Position numbers and translations under genes: made by a program | The notes under the pieces: model-generated | What the model was told of the DNA's origin: nothing | Databases searched by the model: none | What the model saw: the letters and a program-made list of their open reading frames with translations, nothing else | Source of the DNA: Branchiostoma belcheri | Taxonomy: Eukaryota; Chordata; Leptocardii; Amphioxiformes; Branchiostomatidae | DNA length: 64,000 bases | NCBI RefSeq assembly: GCF_001625305.1 | Contig: NW_017803490.1 | Coordinates: forward strand, 153,492 to 217,491 | Direction: 5' to 3' | In this document: piece by piece, positions 21,000 through 32,231 of the stretch | Position numbering within the stretch: the first letter of the stretch is position 1 | How the letters are laid out: each line of letters begins with the position of its first letter

Positions 21000-21760
21000 T
21001 AAAGTTTTTATAAAGTACCCTACTCCCAAATTAACTTGGCGATTCTTTTTTTCTTTTTAGATTGCAGAAGTTAAGAAGAAATGCGCAACCCTCTAAGATA
21101 TAGGTAAGTTTTTTTTTACAAAGTACCCTAATTCCATATGCACGTTCCAAACCTGTAAAAGCTAGATTTACCAATGAATAGGTTTTACAAGATGCCCTTA
21201 TTCCAAGTACATTTCCCAAAGTAAAATCTAGATTTACCGATTAGTAAGAGTTGAATGATTCCGAATATTTACCCCAATATTTCAATAAATGTCGCTCACA
21301 CTAGAAACGTAGTAAAATCGGCACAGGACTACTTATTGTAACCCAAAAGCTAAGTTTTTATATATATTTCCCAATTTAAAAGCTAGATTTATCAAATGAT
21401 AGAAATTGAGTGATTAGGACTTTTTCCTCTTCAGATTGCAGGAAATTAGAAGAAATCCGCAACTGTCTACGGTAAAGGTAAGTTGTTTTACAAAGTACCC
21501 TAATTCCAAATACATTTCCCAAATTAAAAGCTAGATTTACCGAATAATAGAAACTGAGTGATTCGGAGTTTTTCCTCCGTTGATTCCAGGAAAAGAAGAA
21601 AAAATGCGCAACTGTCTAAGGCAAAGGTAAGTTGTTTTACAAAGTACCCTAATTCCAAATACATTTCCCAAATTAAAAGCTAGATTTACGGAATAATAGA
21701 AACTGAGTGATTCGGACTTTTTCCTCCGCTCATTCCCGGAAAATGAATGACGCCACGCCT
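21000..21760 (+). repeat. ~150-bp repeat cassettes resembling mini-exons
   Basis: Five recurrences of a block around AAGCTAGATTTACC (about 21159, 21223, 21377, 21528, 21678). Three cassettes each contain a pyrimidine tract, AG, about 37-43 bases and GGTAAGT: 21061-21103, 21435-21477 and 21590-21626. The arrangement mimics acceptor-exon-donor. The first two putative exons are both 43 nt. See findings. Confidence 0.8.
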
Positions 21761-21879
21761 CAGTACTGACTGGTCTTCCGTCTCAGTCGCTGCTCCGATA
21801 AAACAACGATAATTAAATTCCAGGAAGGGATCTTTAGGAACGATCGCTTTATCTGAAGTCCACTTAGTGCCTGCTTGAA

Positions 21880-22965
21880 GACGACAGGGTCTATTGGGAG
21901 AAAATCTTTCTGTGCCTGAAACTTCAAGCGTTGTACAATACGTGTAGTAAACAAGACAGGGGTGTTCTGTTTCTTGCAGTTCCTCCACGTGTAGTTAGTG
22001 TCGACTTTTTCCTTCAGTTCATTTTCGTAACGCTGAAGTAGAGTTTGATTTGTCTATTTGAATATTGTTCGTCTGGGTGTCTAACCTTCATCATAGTATC
22101 AAGACATGGGAGATTGTATACCATTGTGAAATATCTATTTGTATTCATGCATTTCTTGTTTTATTCATCATTATTCATCATTCTGAATGTCTGTGTCTAA
22201 CTTTCTATGCATTTTCCCATGCCATCCGGTCAATACACTTCCAGGACAACTTCTTGAGTCTATTGGTAGAGTATCTTGTTGCGTATGAAACTTCAAGCGT
22301 TGTACAATACATGTAGGAAACAAGACATGGGATATTCTGTTTCTTGCAGTTCCTCCATATGTAGTTAGTGTCGACTTTTTCTCTCAGTTCATTTTTCGTA
22401 ACGCTGAAGAAGAGTACTTTACCCAGAAGTAGAGTTTGAATTGTCTACTTGACTATTGTTTATCTGGGTGTCTAACCTTCATCAACGTATCAAGACATGG
22501 GAGGTTGTATACCTTTGTAAAATATCTATTTGTATTCGTGCATTTCTTGTTTTATTCATCATTATTCATCATTCTGAATGTCTGTGTCTACCTTTCTATA
22601 CATTTCCCCATGCCATCCGGTCAATAGACTCCCAAGACAATTTTTTTGGTCTATTGGGATAAAATCTTGTTGTGCCTGAAACTTCAAGCGTTGTACAATA
22701 CATGTAGTAAACAAGACATGGGATGTTCTGTTTCTTGCAGTTCCTCCACATGTAGTTAGTGTCGACTTTTTCTCTCAGTTCATTTTCGTGACGCTGACGA
22801 AGAGTGACAGAAAACGTCACTGGAAACGTCAAGAAGTAATCTCTGTACTTTATCTAGTAGTAGAGTTCGATTTAATTGTCTATTTGAATATTGTTTAGTT
22901 GGGTGTCTAACCTTCATTAAGGTATCAAGACATGGGAGATTGTATACCTTAAATATTTTTATATA
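21880..22965 (+). repeat. ~380-bp tandem repeat, three units
   Basis: TGAAACTTCAAGCGTTGTAC recurs at about 21917, 22286 and 22676 (spacings ~370 and ~390). Units also share GTTCTGTTTCTTGCAGTTCC, CATGGGAG-TTGTATACC and CATTTCTTGTTTTATTCATC. The third unit is interrupted by a SINE at 22970 and resumes at 23204. Confidence 0.92.
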
Positions 22966-22969
22966 TATT

Positions 22970-23203
22970 CCAACATTTCATGACTAGACGTGGTGACCGC
23001 ACACTCAAGTTATATCAACTTATTTTATGCCGCCACCAACGGAGAGGACGAATACAGGATAAGACGATACTCATTTTCACTTAGTGAGGAAAGTCGTGTT
23101 AAGTGCCTTTCCCAAGAGCACAAGATCGGTAACAAGTCAGGACTCGAACCCGGGACCTCTTGGTGCCGAGTCGAGCACGCTGCCGCTACACCACACGACC
23201 CCA
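22970..23203 (-). mobile_element. tRNA-derived SINE, family A, copy 3
   Basis: Full-length, minus strand. The B-box reads GGACTCGAACC at 23140-23150 (reverse complement GGTTCGAGTCC). The 3' end (left) begins CCAACATTTCATGAC. AT-rich flanks on both sides resemble each other (AAATATTTTTATATA on the left, AAATGTTTATTTATAT on the right), an imperfect target duplication. The matching uninterrupted position is visible in the two upstream units of the host array. Confidence 0.88.
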
Positions 23204-23290
23204 CAAATGTTTATTTATATTTGTGCATTTCTTGTTTTATTCATCATTTTAAATGTCTGTGTCTACTTCTCTATGTATTTTTCAACTTCT
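23204..23290 (+). repeat. Continuation of the interrupted 380-bp unit
   Basis: GCATTTCTTGTTTTATTCATC and AATGTCTGTGTCTAC follow in the same order as in the intact upstream units. Confidence 0.8.
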
Positions 23291-23330
23291 TGGCGGCTCT
23301 CGACCAGAGAAACAACGGCTGCATCGGCAG

Positions 23331-23480
23331 CGCGTGTAGTCTAGCGGTGTCTAATGACCCTGCCACTGGATCGATCTAGAGGTCCGGGGTTCGAATCCCG
23401 ACATGCATGTGACTGGTAAGGGTTGTAGTAAGGACGGGGCGTTACGCCAGGGTCCGCTGTTCGTTTGGAGGACAAGCTCT
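23331..23480 (+). mobile_element. tRNA-derived SINE, family B, copy 1
   Basis: The head has TAGTCTAGCGGTGTCTAATG (A-box region) and a consensus B-box GGTTCGAATCC at 23388-23398. The body has GGACGGGGCGTTACG, matching GGACAGGGCGTTAAG of the copy at 62.5 kb. A separate family from A, by head and body. Confidence 0.8.
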
Positions 23481-23697
23481 TAACATTCCCTTAAGAAACA
23501 AACGCTAGAAAGGAAAGGAGCATAAAAAGACACTTGGCTTGTTACGCCAATCTCCGTTATTGTTCGTATATCATAATTGATTTTAGAAGGGTATTCTTTT
23601 TGTTTCATTTGAAAAACTACGAGAAATTTGGATGACATGTTGTTGTAAGTATATACATGAATGGAATGCCTCTCTCACTCTTGTCTTGTTGCGTTTC

Positions 23698-23773
23698 GGT
23701 TGGTTGGTTGGTTGGTTGGTTGGTTGGTTGGTTGGTTGGTTGGTTGGTTGGTTGGTTGGTTGGTTGGTTGGTT
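23698..23773. repeat. (GGTT)n tetranucleotide microsatellite
   Basis: About 19 GGTT units, nearly perfect. Confidence 0.97.
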
Positions 23774-23844
23774 AGGAGATAATTTGTAGTGAGCAAAAGT
23801 ATTAGTAGTAAAATGGTTTGTTTCTCAAAAAAGTGCTGAAAACT

Positions 23845-24590
23845 GAAGAGCAACCCCAAAAACTATCCTTGTCCTTCGTGCTGAAAACTGAATAACAACC
23901 TCAGGCCTCCCTGTCCTTGGTGCTGATAACTGAATAGCAACCCTAAGACTGTCCCTGTCCTTGATCCAAAAAACTAAACAGCAACCTTAAAAGTGTGACT
24001 GTCCTTTGTGCTGAAACAGAACGGCAAGCCCAAAAGCTATCCCAGTCCTTGGTGCCCAAAAGTGAACAGCAACTACAAAAACTATCCCTGTCCTTGGTAC
24101 TAAAAACTGAACAGCAGTCCCAAAAACTACCCTGTCTCAAATGCTGAAAACTGAACAGCAGTCCCGAAGACTATCCCTGTCCTTGGTGCTGACAGCTGAA
24201 CAGCAACCCAAACTGTTTCTGTCCTTGGTGCCCAAAACTGAAACAGCAACTACAAACACTGTCCCTGTCTTTGGTGAGATATGAACAGCAAGCCCTAAAA
24301 ACTGCCCCTGTCTTTGATGCCAAAAACTGAACAGCAAGCACCAAAACTGTCCCTGTCCTTGGTGCTGAAAGTTGAACAGCAAGCCCCAAAACTGTCCCTG
24401 TCCTTGGTGCTGAAAGTTGAACAGCAACCCAAAACTGTCCCTGTCCTTGGTGCTGAAAGTTGAACAGCAAGCCCCAAAACTGTCCCTGTCCTTGGTGCTG
24501 AAAGTTGAACAGCAAGCCCCAAAACTGTCCCTGTCCTTGGTGCTGAAAGTTGAACAGCAACCCAAACTGTTTCTGTCCTTGATGCGTTTT
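23845..24590 (-). repeat. 45-bp minisatellite, about 16 units
   Basis: Consensus landmarks on the plus strand are CCCTGTCCTTGGTGCTGAAA, then GTTGAACAGCAA and CCCAAAACTGT. Spacing is 43-45 bp and most regular at 24351-24580. Degenerate units occupy 23845-24300. Cys/Ser/Asp-rich minus-strand frames (for example 24137-24565) are translations of the 45-bp unit (15 codons). Confidence 0.93.
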
Positions 24591-24599
24591 AGTTTCTGT

Positions 24600-24780
24600 T
24601 CATCCAGAACCGTTGGTAAACATGAAACACTTCTTTTTACAGAAATCGTTCAGAATATATAGAAACATTTCAGGTAACCAGAAATAAACTTAAGTTTCGC
24701 CCCACAAGTTCAGGAGCGATCAAGTAGTTCTGTGGTGTTGTAAAATTAGTTTAACTACGTTATCACACCCCTATGTGGCA
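24600..24780. other. Unique sequence
   Basis: Nothing recognised. Confidence 0.4.
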
Positions 24781-26090
24781 AGCCTACATCGGTCCTCAGT
24801 ATTGCCACCTGCCCCCCTCCCCCAAGAGCGGACCTCTAGCCTTTCCCATTGACAATCCCGGCGTCCTGGGCCCGTAGCTACACCTACAGAGAGCGGCGCA
24901 CTTGTTAGAAGTTTAGGCATTCCAGTCGTGTGGGTGCTCGGGGGCCAGGAGTGCCGGTGTTGAGCGAATTGTTCCGAGTTAACCCTATATATCATTCACG
25001 CCTGCCTGCCCCGTCAAACAAATTGCAATACCCGGCATATCTGTCGGACGGGCCGCTTGGTTTTTCCTCGCTTCTTTGGGGATGTGGACTTGTTCAATCC
25101 CCGGCACTTAGAGCCAGCAGTCGGCGGCACGGTTGCGTGGTTGGTGAGGGGACGGGGTTAAATTTTACCGCTAGGTCCTCTGGAAAGGGGTCGTTCCCTA
25201 CAATTTAGCGAGCGCCCCCTCTTCTATTTGATAAAGTAGCCTTATAGCCGTGGATCGCGAGATTCATGCATTTTTAAGGGCCTTGTGGCGGTGGACAGGG
25301 CCANNNNNNNNNNNNNNNNNNNNCAAGGAAGTTCGTGTGATCACGGCGTGGGAGACAATGAGCCCTCGCCCCTTCGGCGGATACCCAGACGCCCCCTCCA
25401 TTTTCCTCATAATTTGAAGAAAATGGAACGACGGCGAGCTTGGGAAGATGGATTGTCCCAAACTCTTCGGCAAGCCTCCGGCTGATAGCAGGAAGACGGG
25501 CGTACAGAGCAGAGATGTGCGCTTCTGTGCACAAGCCTTATCCGCAGAACATCGCCAAAATTAAACTCATTTTTCATCGTTTTCTACATTATTGTCAATG
25601 ATACGCGCACTGGCTGGGTTGACCGGCACCTATGACTAGGCTCCCCGGTGTCAACCCCGCGCTAAATTCAATTTTTGGGGAGAGAGTTATTCTTTTCTCC
25701 CGGCCCTGCCGAGGCAATTTGCGAAATACCTCAATCAAAGGGAATTTCCGAACTCTGACACGGGAAATCTAATTTTCCCTCCCCGCCAGGCGGCTAGCAG
25801 GCGAGCGGGGTCCCAGTGGAGACCCGCACAGTCACATAAATGACACGCTGATACCGGAAAAATTGCTAAGCGCCCGCAAATTAGGGTGTCATATGGACAG
25901 TGTCGCCACGAGAGATGGGAGCAGTCTAACAAGGAGTGTAATAAAGTCTACCGGGGCCAGGCAGTGTATCATTCCCGATCCTGTAGCCGCTTTAATCTGA
26001 TCATAGCACCGCTAGAATGTTACCCTGGGTCTCGTTACCTACGCAAGGGCCGCATACATGTAGGAGACCAACTTTAACATCAGTGGGTTC
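24781..26090. other. CpG-rich, repeat-poor region
   Basis: The longest non-repetitive, G+C-rich stretch of the window. Open frames of 60-90 residues occur on both strands with no domain. It contains AT-rich factor-like strings such as ATTGTCAATGAT at about 25591 inside CpG-rich surroundings. Candidate CpG island, unrecognised exon cluster or conserved non-coding block; no evidence separates these. Confidence 0.35.
25304..25323. other. Assembly gap (20 N)
   Basis: Twenty unresolved bases. The open frames that cross it are unreliable. Confidence 0.99.
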
Positions 26091-26510
26091 AAAACACAAG
26101 GAAAGAAACGGTTTTAAAAGCGTAGCTGAAAGAAAATATTGTCTAAAAAGTATGAATAAATATATGATTAAAGTCTTAACACATTAGATAATCATCAAGG
26201 TTCTTAAGACATTTCGTAAGAAAAGATGAAACGTTCAATTTCTTTTTCTCATTTGACGAAGAAAAGTTCGCCCGGGTGTTTAGTTTGCATTAGAGCGAGT
26301 AAAACTCGAATCTATTGATTGAAAACCTTTGACTATCACTTAACGGATTAAGCCGGACTTTCTTTCTTAACAAATCAATCGAAATTGAACAAAAACTACA
26401 TTCCACACTGTCACCGTAAGAACGACCGGTACACTGGCTGAAAAAAATCGTTTTCTAACGATGGAAAGAGAGAGAGGGAGAGGGACTCACCTATAAGAGG
26501 CGCAGCGTGC
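26091..26510. other. AT-rich unique sequence
   Basis: No gene seen. A short GAGAGAG tract lies near 26465. Confidence 0.45.
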
Positions 26511-26850
26511 GGTGTAGTGAAGGGAAGCCGTGGTTCTCTCTCCGTCTACCCGGGGGGGAATTCAAATCTTCCCGCCCTCAGGACTACAGGCGGGCCCGGG
26601 TTAAAGGTTACGCCCGGGGTGACGACCTTATGATGGCCGACCACCTCACCCGGCCAGCTAACAACCAAAGGTAGGTCTGCCCAAAATTACTCGCCTTCTC
26701 CCAAACGTGTCCCCCGCTCTTAACCCCGACCGCAACGGTACGCCTCAGCGCTCCAGAATTAAACCTCGTACTGTGGGGTTAACTTCGGCCACACAGGGGT
26801 TTTTGGGAAGCCTTCGCACGACTGGACATGCTTTGTTTTTCCTCGTTAGA
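26511..26850. other. Second CpG-rich island
   Basis: G+C-rich and non-repetitive (for example CGGGCCCGGGTTAAAGG near 26592). No ORF of note. Possible regulatory element associated with the 24.8-26.1 kb island. Confidence 0.3.
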
Positions 26851-28134
26851 ATCGGCCTTTTTTTTTTACCAAATTAACGTTTATATATCACATCAGTCCT
26901 GTCAAATACTACAATTTTATTACTCATTTTAATCTTTCAAACTCATACAAAATATTAAATCTTCACTTGCAACATTTCTAGAATCATTTCAGGTTGTAAC
27001 AGAGAAGGGAGGAATTTATAATTTTGGATGACCTCACCCGTTTTTATTGAATGTCATAATGAAAGCTGGATGTATTGACTCAGAGGAGTCATTCCAGCAG
27101 TGATAGATGGCCGATATTCTGCCACTATGATTTGCTTGCCCCGGAATTATTACAAAGCACAGAGGTCAACTCAAGGAAAATATCCTTATAAAAGTTATAA
27201 AAATTAAGTTTCAAAAGACATGATACTATAGGTAATTTATTTTACAAGTATTCTTAAAAGTTAAAATACTCATAATAATTATTGTATACAATTCATGTAG
27301 GAATTTGTGTTTCTTTATTTTATAGTTTTAGTATGATTGCATTTGTTACTAAGCACATAAAACATCTGATGCATAAAGTAGTAAAAAATGTAATGATATA
27401 ACAGTAGCATATCAAAACTAAACAGAAATTTAGAACATGTTTTGAAACTTTTCTTGGAATTCAACTTTTTGTAAAACTGTCCTTCAAAAGTTGGGTAACA
27501 GTTGCAAGTTCATGGATAATTTTTGCCCTTTGTGTATTTGATGAAATTGAAAACAATTTCACTTTAGTGCCTTTTTGGCTGAGAAAAGTTCATATTCCTT
27601 TTTAGAGCAACTATTGTCCAACTTTTTTCTCTATTTCTACACAATTTTAGTAGCCAAAATTGCACTTAGAGCACACTACACTGTCTCAAATACCTCTTTC
27701 TATATGAGGCCATTACAATTTGATACTTTCCAGGCTTAAATTACGACAATAAACCGTTTTGCAAAATCACCCTGCCATAACCCTAGCCTGTTCTACTTCC
27801 CAACTTTTTAGTGCTTCACAATGAGAAAGTGTCTCCCAAAAGCGCACTAGAATCTCCAGTTTTACGACGTTCAGTAACTACAAGTGTGTAACATGATTAT
27901 AAGGGTCAAGAAAAGAGCAGGCCATATTTGTGTTAAGTGGCTGGGGAGCTGGCCTGGTGGAAAACAGGAAAGAAGCTCGCCCTAAAACCAGACGTTCGTG
28001 AAATACGATCGCAAAGGTCTCATCCGGAGGGAGGCGAGAAAAATACGCGGGTCTGTTAGGAAATATAAGACGAACTTTTAAGTCTGCGGAAAATTAATTA
28101 CTTGTGAAAAGGAGGCTAAAGATGTAAATTTTGC
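26851..28134. other. AT-rich unique sequence
   Basis: No gene, RNA or repeat recognised over about 1.3 kb. Confidence 0.5.
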
Positions 28135-28140
28135 GAGAAG

Positions 28141-28497
28141 CAGGCCTCAAAATTAACTTTTCTTCCTATTGTCCCAGCACTGCATCAAAAATAAATTTCA
28201 GTTGTCCCAAGTGAGGATGAACTGTCCCAACCTGTTTTTCGGGAATTGTATGAGTATGACTTCAGCTAGAAGTCAACTTTATTTTGCTTTTTTTTTTGCA
28301 AAGTTGACAAGAAATTTGGGGCGACTTTTCCAGATCCAAAAGCCCTGACGTGTGCCTGATAAACAAAAGAAGGGCTGACATTTTGATGTTGAATATTTTT
28401 CTATTGTCCCAAAAATGTCCCAAAGTGTCTGTTTAGTTGTCCAAGCCTGAATTTTAGTGGTCAGTGGCCATTGGACCATGTTTAATTTCGAGCCCTG
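28141..28497. mobile_element. Non-autonomous DNA transposon (CAGG...CCTG ends)
   Basis: The left end CAGGCCTCAAAATTAA pairs with the right end, whose reverse complement is CAGGGCTCGAAATTAA (14 of 16). GAGAAG directly abuts both ends (28135-28140 and 28498-28503), a 6-bp direct repeat. TGTCCCA occurs several times internally. No transposase. CAGGG-type ends are common in hAT elements, but an 8-bp duplication would be expected, so the class is uncertain. Confidence 0.75.
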
Positions 28498-28509
28498 GAG
28501 AAGATTTTA

Positions 28510-28890
28510 GTTTTTCTGGCCACGTTGCCAGGTAAATTATGGGAAAGATGTTGCAGAAGTATTGTTTTGGGTGGCTGAGCTGTGGGTTTGGATATCTGTT
28601 TACTCAGACAGAGTAGGTTGATAGCATGTGGGAAGATTGACAGGCAGAAGAACATGAGGCCAATGGTATCAGGGTATGGCCAGTAGTCAGCAGGTATTAA
28701 AGGTGGACAAGGATTGAGTTGTTCTGGCTTGTTGTCATGTAAATTATGGGAAAGATGTCTCTACTTCTGGTTTAGAAGTATTGTTTTGGGTGGCTGGGTT
28801 TGTTTATCTGTTTGTCAGGACAGGTTGACAGCATGTGGGAAGATTGACAGGCAGACTGACCAAAGGTCAATGATATCAGAATAGCTAGGA
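28510..28890 (+). repeat. Dispersed repeat R2, two adjacent copies
   Basis: ATTATGGGAAAGATGT...GAAGTATTGTTTTGGGTGG, then TGACAGCATGTGGGAAG, occurs twice (from about 28535 and from about 28740). A third copy lies at 33205-33420. Confidence 0.8.
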
Positions 28891-29744
28891 CTGAGTATTT
28901 TAAAGGTTTCTTTATGGGTGAAAGCTTTCAGCACTAAGGACAGGTCCACTCAACACAGTAGTTACTTTTCCATATGCCCTGCTTAAAGATCTTATGTGCT
29001 ATTTAGAATAATTATTCCAATTTTTAAAAGTGGGTCAAATTTTAAGTTCTATTTTCATATTAACACTTGACAGACTTTTCTCCTTGATATTTTCCATCAT
29101 TAGATGTTGTAGGGTTACAGAAAATCAGTCTTCCTGTTTGCAAAAAAAAACAGCTACTCAGTATACATTCTTTCTATTGATAGGTGAATAATGTCTAGTT
29201 CTTGTAGCTTTTGAAAAGCAACAATGAGTGCAAATATATTACTCTGCTATTGTAGCATATAGCTTATAATATAGCACGCTTATTACTGTAAATCTTAATA
29301 TGTTTGCAGTGTTTTCTTCACAGTTTTCTTAACACCTAAATATACAATAGTCTACTACTGTACAGTAAATGCACTATAGAATTGTCCCTACTGCAAAATT
29401 AAGTAAAAACACCACAAAAAAACGACAAATTATCTCAAAAACCTATCACTAAAAAAAGTCCCTCTCCCAATATCCCATATAGCTGAACTTACAGTATATC
29501 AAAGCCTCTGATAATTGACTGTATTTATAATTATCTTACTCATTCAAAACCGACTAATACAATAATTTATACCAAGCACATAATATCTCTAAATGGAAGC
29601 TTCTGTATAGCCAGAAGGCCTAATAATGACAGGCAGAAAGGCAGCCATTTAAGCTAGGGGCAAAGATTATGTCAAGGGAGCTTATAGGATTAAGTAGGAC
29701 ATGCCGGGCTTTTTACTTAGGGGCATTCGAAGCAAAATGTCAAG
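28891..29744. other. AT-rich unique sequence
   Basis: No gene seen. TACTGTACAGTA, a short palindrome, occurs near 29356. Confidence 0.5.
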
Positions 29745-30020
29745 TAGAGAAATAACATTTGCATAATGCATAATGTTTACCTTCGGACATGGTCTACTCT
29801 GTTAAATCTTACTCAAACATACTCACATACATGTACTCACATACATAGTATATGGTGACAGGAGCAGAGCAGACCATGAAATTGCAACATTATGTAACCC
29901 AACACCAGTCACCATGGTGACAGACGTCAACAAATCATGTCATTGGACAGGTCAGAGGTCACTGAAGAAGAAGAAGAGGAAGAAACTGAGCAAAAACAAT
30001 ATGTTTTCTTTCAGTAAACA
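29745..30020 (+). repeat. Dispersed repeat R1, copy 3 (longest)
   Basis: The most complete R1 copy. It runs from ATTTGCATAATGCATAAT through TGTAACCCAACACCAGTCAC, an ACTGAAGAAGAAGAAGAGG tract and AACAATATGTTTTCTTTC to CATAAAAAAAGG. Confidence 0.78.
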
Positions 30021-30239
30021 TAAAAAAAGGATCATTTTCTAAAGTGTAGATACATTGTAAAGTATGCTGGTAATGTGTAAGTAAGCCTTTTTTCATTAAT
30101 TGTGTTAGCTTGTTTTGTTTTTGGTCAGAGCAATTTTGTTCTTATGTAAATGAGGACCTTATGATTTAGATAGCACATAATGGCAGTCATGTTGGTGCAG
30201 GCCACTCAAATGATTTGAGGAGATCTCAACAAGTACAAG
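30021..30239. other. Unique AT-rich sequence
   Basis: Nothing recognised. Confidence 0.4.
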
Positions 30240-30690
30240 TGAAGCAATAACAATCTTAGTGACAATACTGTTTACGAAGCACTTCTGAAATTTTGAGGAC
30301 CAATTTAGTCACAAATGTGGTACAGCAATTTGTTTCTAGGCTTTGTGAGAAAATTCTGGAACAGTTATGGTATTGAAAATACTTAGAATGTTGTAAAAAC
30401 AGTTTGCTCACAAACAGGGTTTCAGCTGTTAGAAAAAGCACATCTTTTTGTAGGCTTTGTGAGAGACTTTCGGTTTGTGGTTAGATTGGAGTATTGAAAA
30501 CTCTTTTGAAATGTTGGAAGTGGAAAAAACACTCCTTTTTGTAGTCTTTCTGAGAAAATCACAGTTTTGATCAGGTTTGGATATTAAAAATACTTCTAAA
30601 ATTTCTCACAAAAGGTAAAATTTGTAGCAAAATCACCTCTTTTTGGTTGCCTTTGTGAGAAAATTCTGGGTTGTGATTGGGATGGTATGT
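30240..30690 (+). repeat. ~105-bp degenerate tandem repeat, 4 units
   Basis: GGCTTTGTGAGAAAATTCTGG-like phrases recur near 30340, 30452, 30545 and 30648, each followed by a GGTATTGAAAATACTT-like string. Strongly diverged and probably old. Confidence 0.7.
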
Positions 30691-30825
30691 TGTGCTGAAG
30701 GCTTGTCACTTCTTCGTGGAGTAGTCATCACTCGAAATCTGACCCAGATCCATACAAGCCGCCTGTCCACACGCTACAACCTTCATTAAGAAGAATGAGG
30801 AGTCGGCCTGATAGAGCTGACCAGT

Positions 30826-31120
30826 GCCAATTGACTACCTTGTTGTCCTAATGTCGCTTGTTACTGCTGGATTTACAGTGGAGTTTTGGATGGCAAAGTG
30901 ACCACTCCTACCTTTCATGTAATACAGGATAAATAGCTTTTAGAGTTACGGAAGCATTTCTGTTCAGACAGTGACAGAGACTTGTATTTTTCAACTATTT
31001 TGTGGAAACAGAATATCCTCTATATGTGGCAATTGACTACCTTGTCCTAATGTTGCTTGTTACTGCTGGATTTGACGTGGAGTTCAAGATTGCAAAGTGA
31101 CCACTTTTGCCTTTCTTGTA
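30826..31120 (+). repeat. ~95-bp direct duplication, spacing ~202 bp
   Basis: CAATTGACTACCTTG, GCTTGTTACTGCTGGATTT and GCAAAGTGACCAC occur in the same order at 30826-30925 and 31027-31120. Confidence 0.85.
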
Positions 31121-31739
31121 CATTTAGCTTCCAAAACATGTTATTTAAAGGACTTGCCAAAAAAATAGAAATCTGGGGTCTTCTGTATAGTTACTACAGT
31201 AGTGTATAAAATTTCAACTAGAAATGCAAGCTTCTTGAAGTCAGCTTTACAATATACTGATGGTTGCTATATAAAAAAAGTTCTTTCAATCACCAACAAC
31301 ATATTTCTCCAATTTTTCATAATCGAGATTTGTTCCTGTCAATCGCAAAGGTGATCAGGATAGGATAATGTTGGCTTGATTGACTTTGCAGTAATTTGTG
31401 GAAGGAGATGCCGTTTTGCAAAGCAGCGATGCGCAATCTGCGTGCTTAGCATGGAAGGTCAATCCTACAGAAAAAAAATGTTGTGTTTCCTGTTTCAGTC
31501 CTGAAAAAATCAGTAATTTTTCTTTTTCTTTTACCTCGGCAACATATATGCAAGTTATCCAACTCATACAACACTGTTTAACAAAGTAAAACTTGCATAT
31601 CAATGTTGGAAAACTGTTTTTTCACTCAAGTGTCAGATCATGGAGCTAGAAAAGGTCCCTTGCTGGGGTTCACCCCCAGAAAAGCCTAGCGTCGGCAGTT
31701 TTTTCTAGGGTCCGTCAGGAAACAAGAAACATTTTTTTC
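31121..31739. other. Unique sequence
   Basis: Opposing short open frames at 31355-31603 have no domain. No gene called. Confidence 0.4.
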
Positions 31740-32230
31740 CTTGGCCTCAGCTCGCGTCCGCCAACTCCGCGTACGAAGAATTCGGAACACGTAAATCCCG
31801 TCCACTTATGCAAATGAGCGGTGATGAATGCCCTACCCTGTTATTAAAGAGTATAACAACATTTCTTCGGAGAGCGCCGCGTGGGCTGACCAATTACAGC
31901 GCCCCATTATTCCACTAGGTCACGATCGCGTTCCGACCACCCGCTTCGAAACGGACGCGCGTTACGCGACCGCCCGGTGTGCCCCGGCCAAAATACCTCA
32001 TCACCCCCATTGTTCCTGCGGCCGTAATTCCCCCGAACTTTGGATAATTTTTCGGTAATTCTTGTTTCCGCCGGTCCTAATGGTGTATTGAGGCAGAAGC
32101 GAATAATGAGAACGCCGGCCGCAGACAGCCGACCCCGTAATTTGCTGCGAAGTGAAGGAGACAGGAATGTCGGAAAACGTCGTCCGAAACGATTGGGCTC
32201 CAATCTGGCCGCTTCATGCCAGGACAGTGT
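31740..32230. other. CpG-rich unique island with an octamer motif
   Basis: Non-repetitive and CpG-rich on both strands. It includes a perfect POU octamer ATGCAAAT at 31808-31815. Overlapping open frames on both strands (31828-32237) suggest compositional openness rather than coding. Candidate enhancer or promoter. Confidence 0.35.
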
Positions 32231-32231
32231 T

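Noticed and set aside
24137-24565. Cys-rich 142-residue minus-strand frame resembling a secreted peptide
   Set aside because: It is the 45-bp minisatellite read in one phase; the cysteine spacing equals the DNA unit, and adjacent phases are also open.
25264-25534. Frames crossing 25304-25323
   Set aside because: They run through an assembly gap and contain unknown residues, so the reading phase cannot be trusted.
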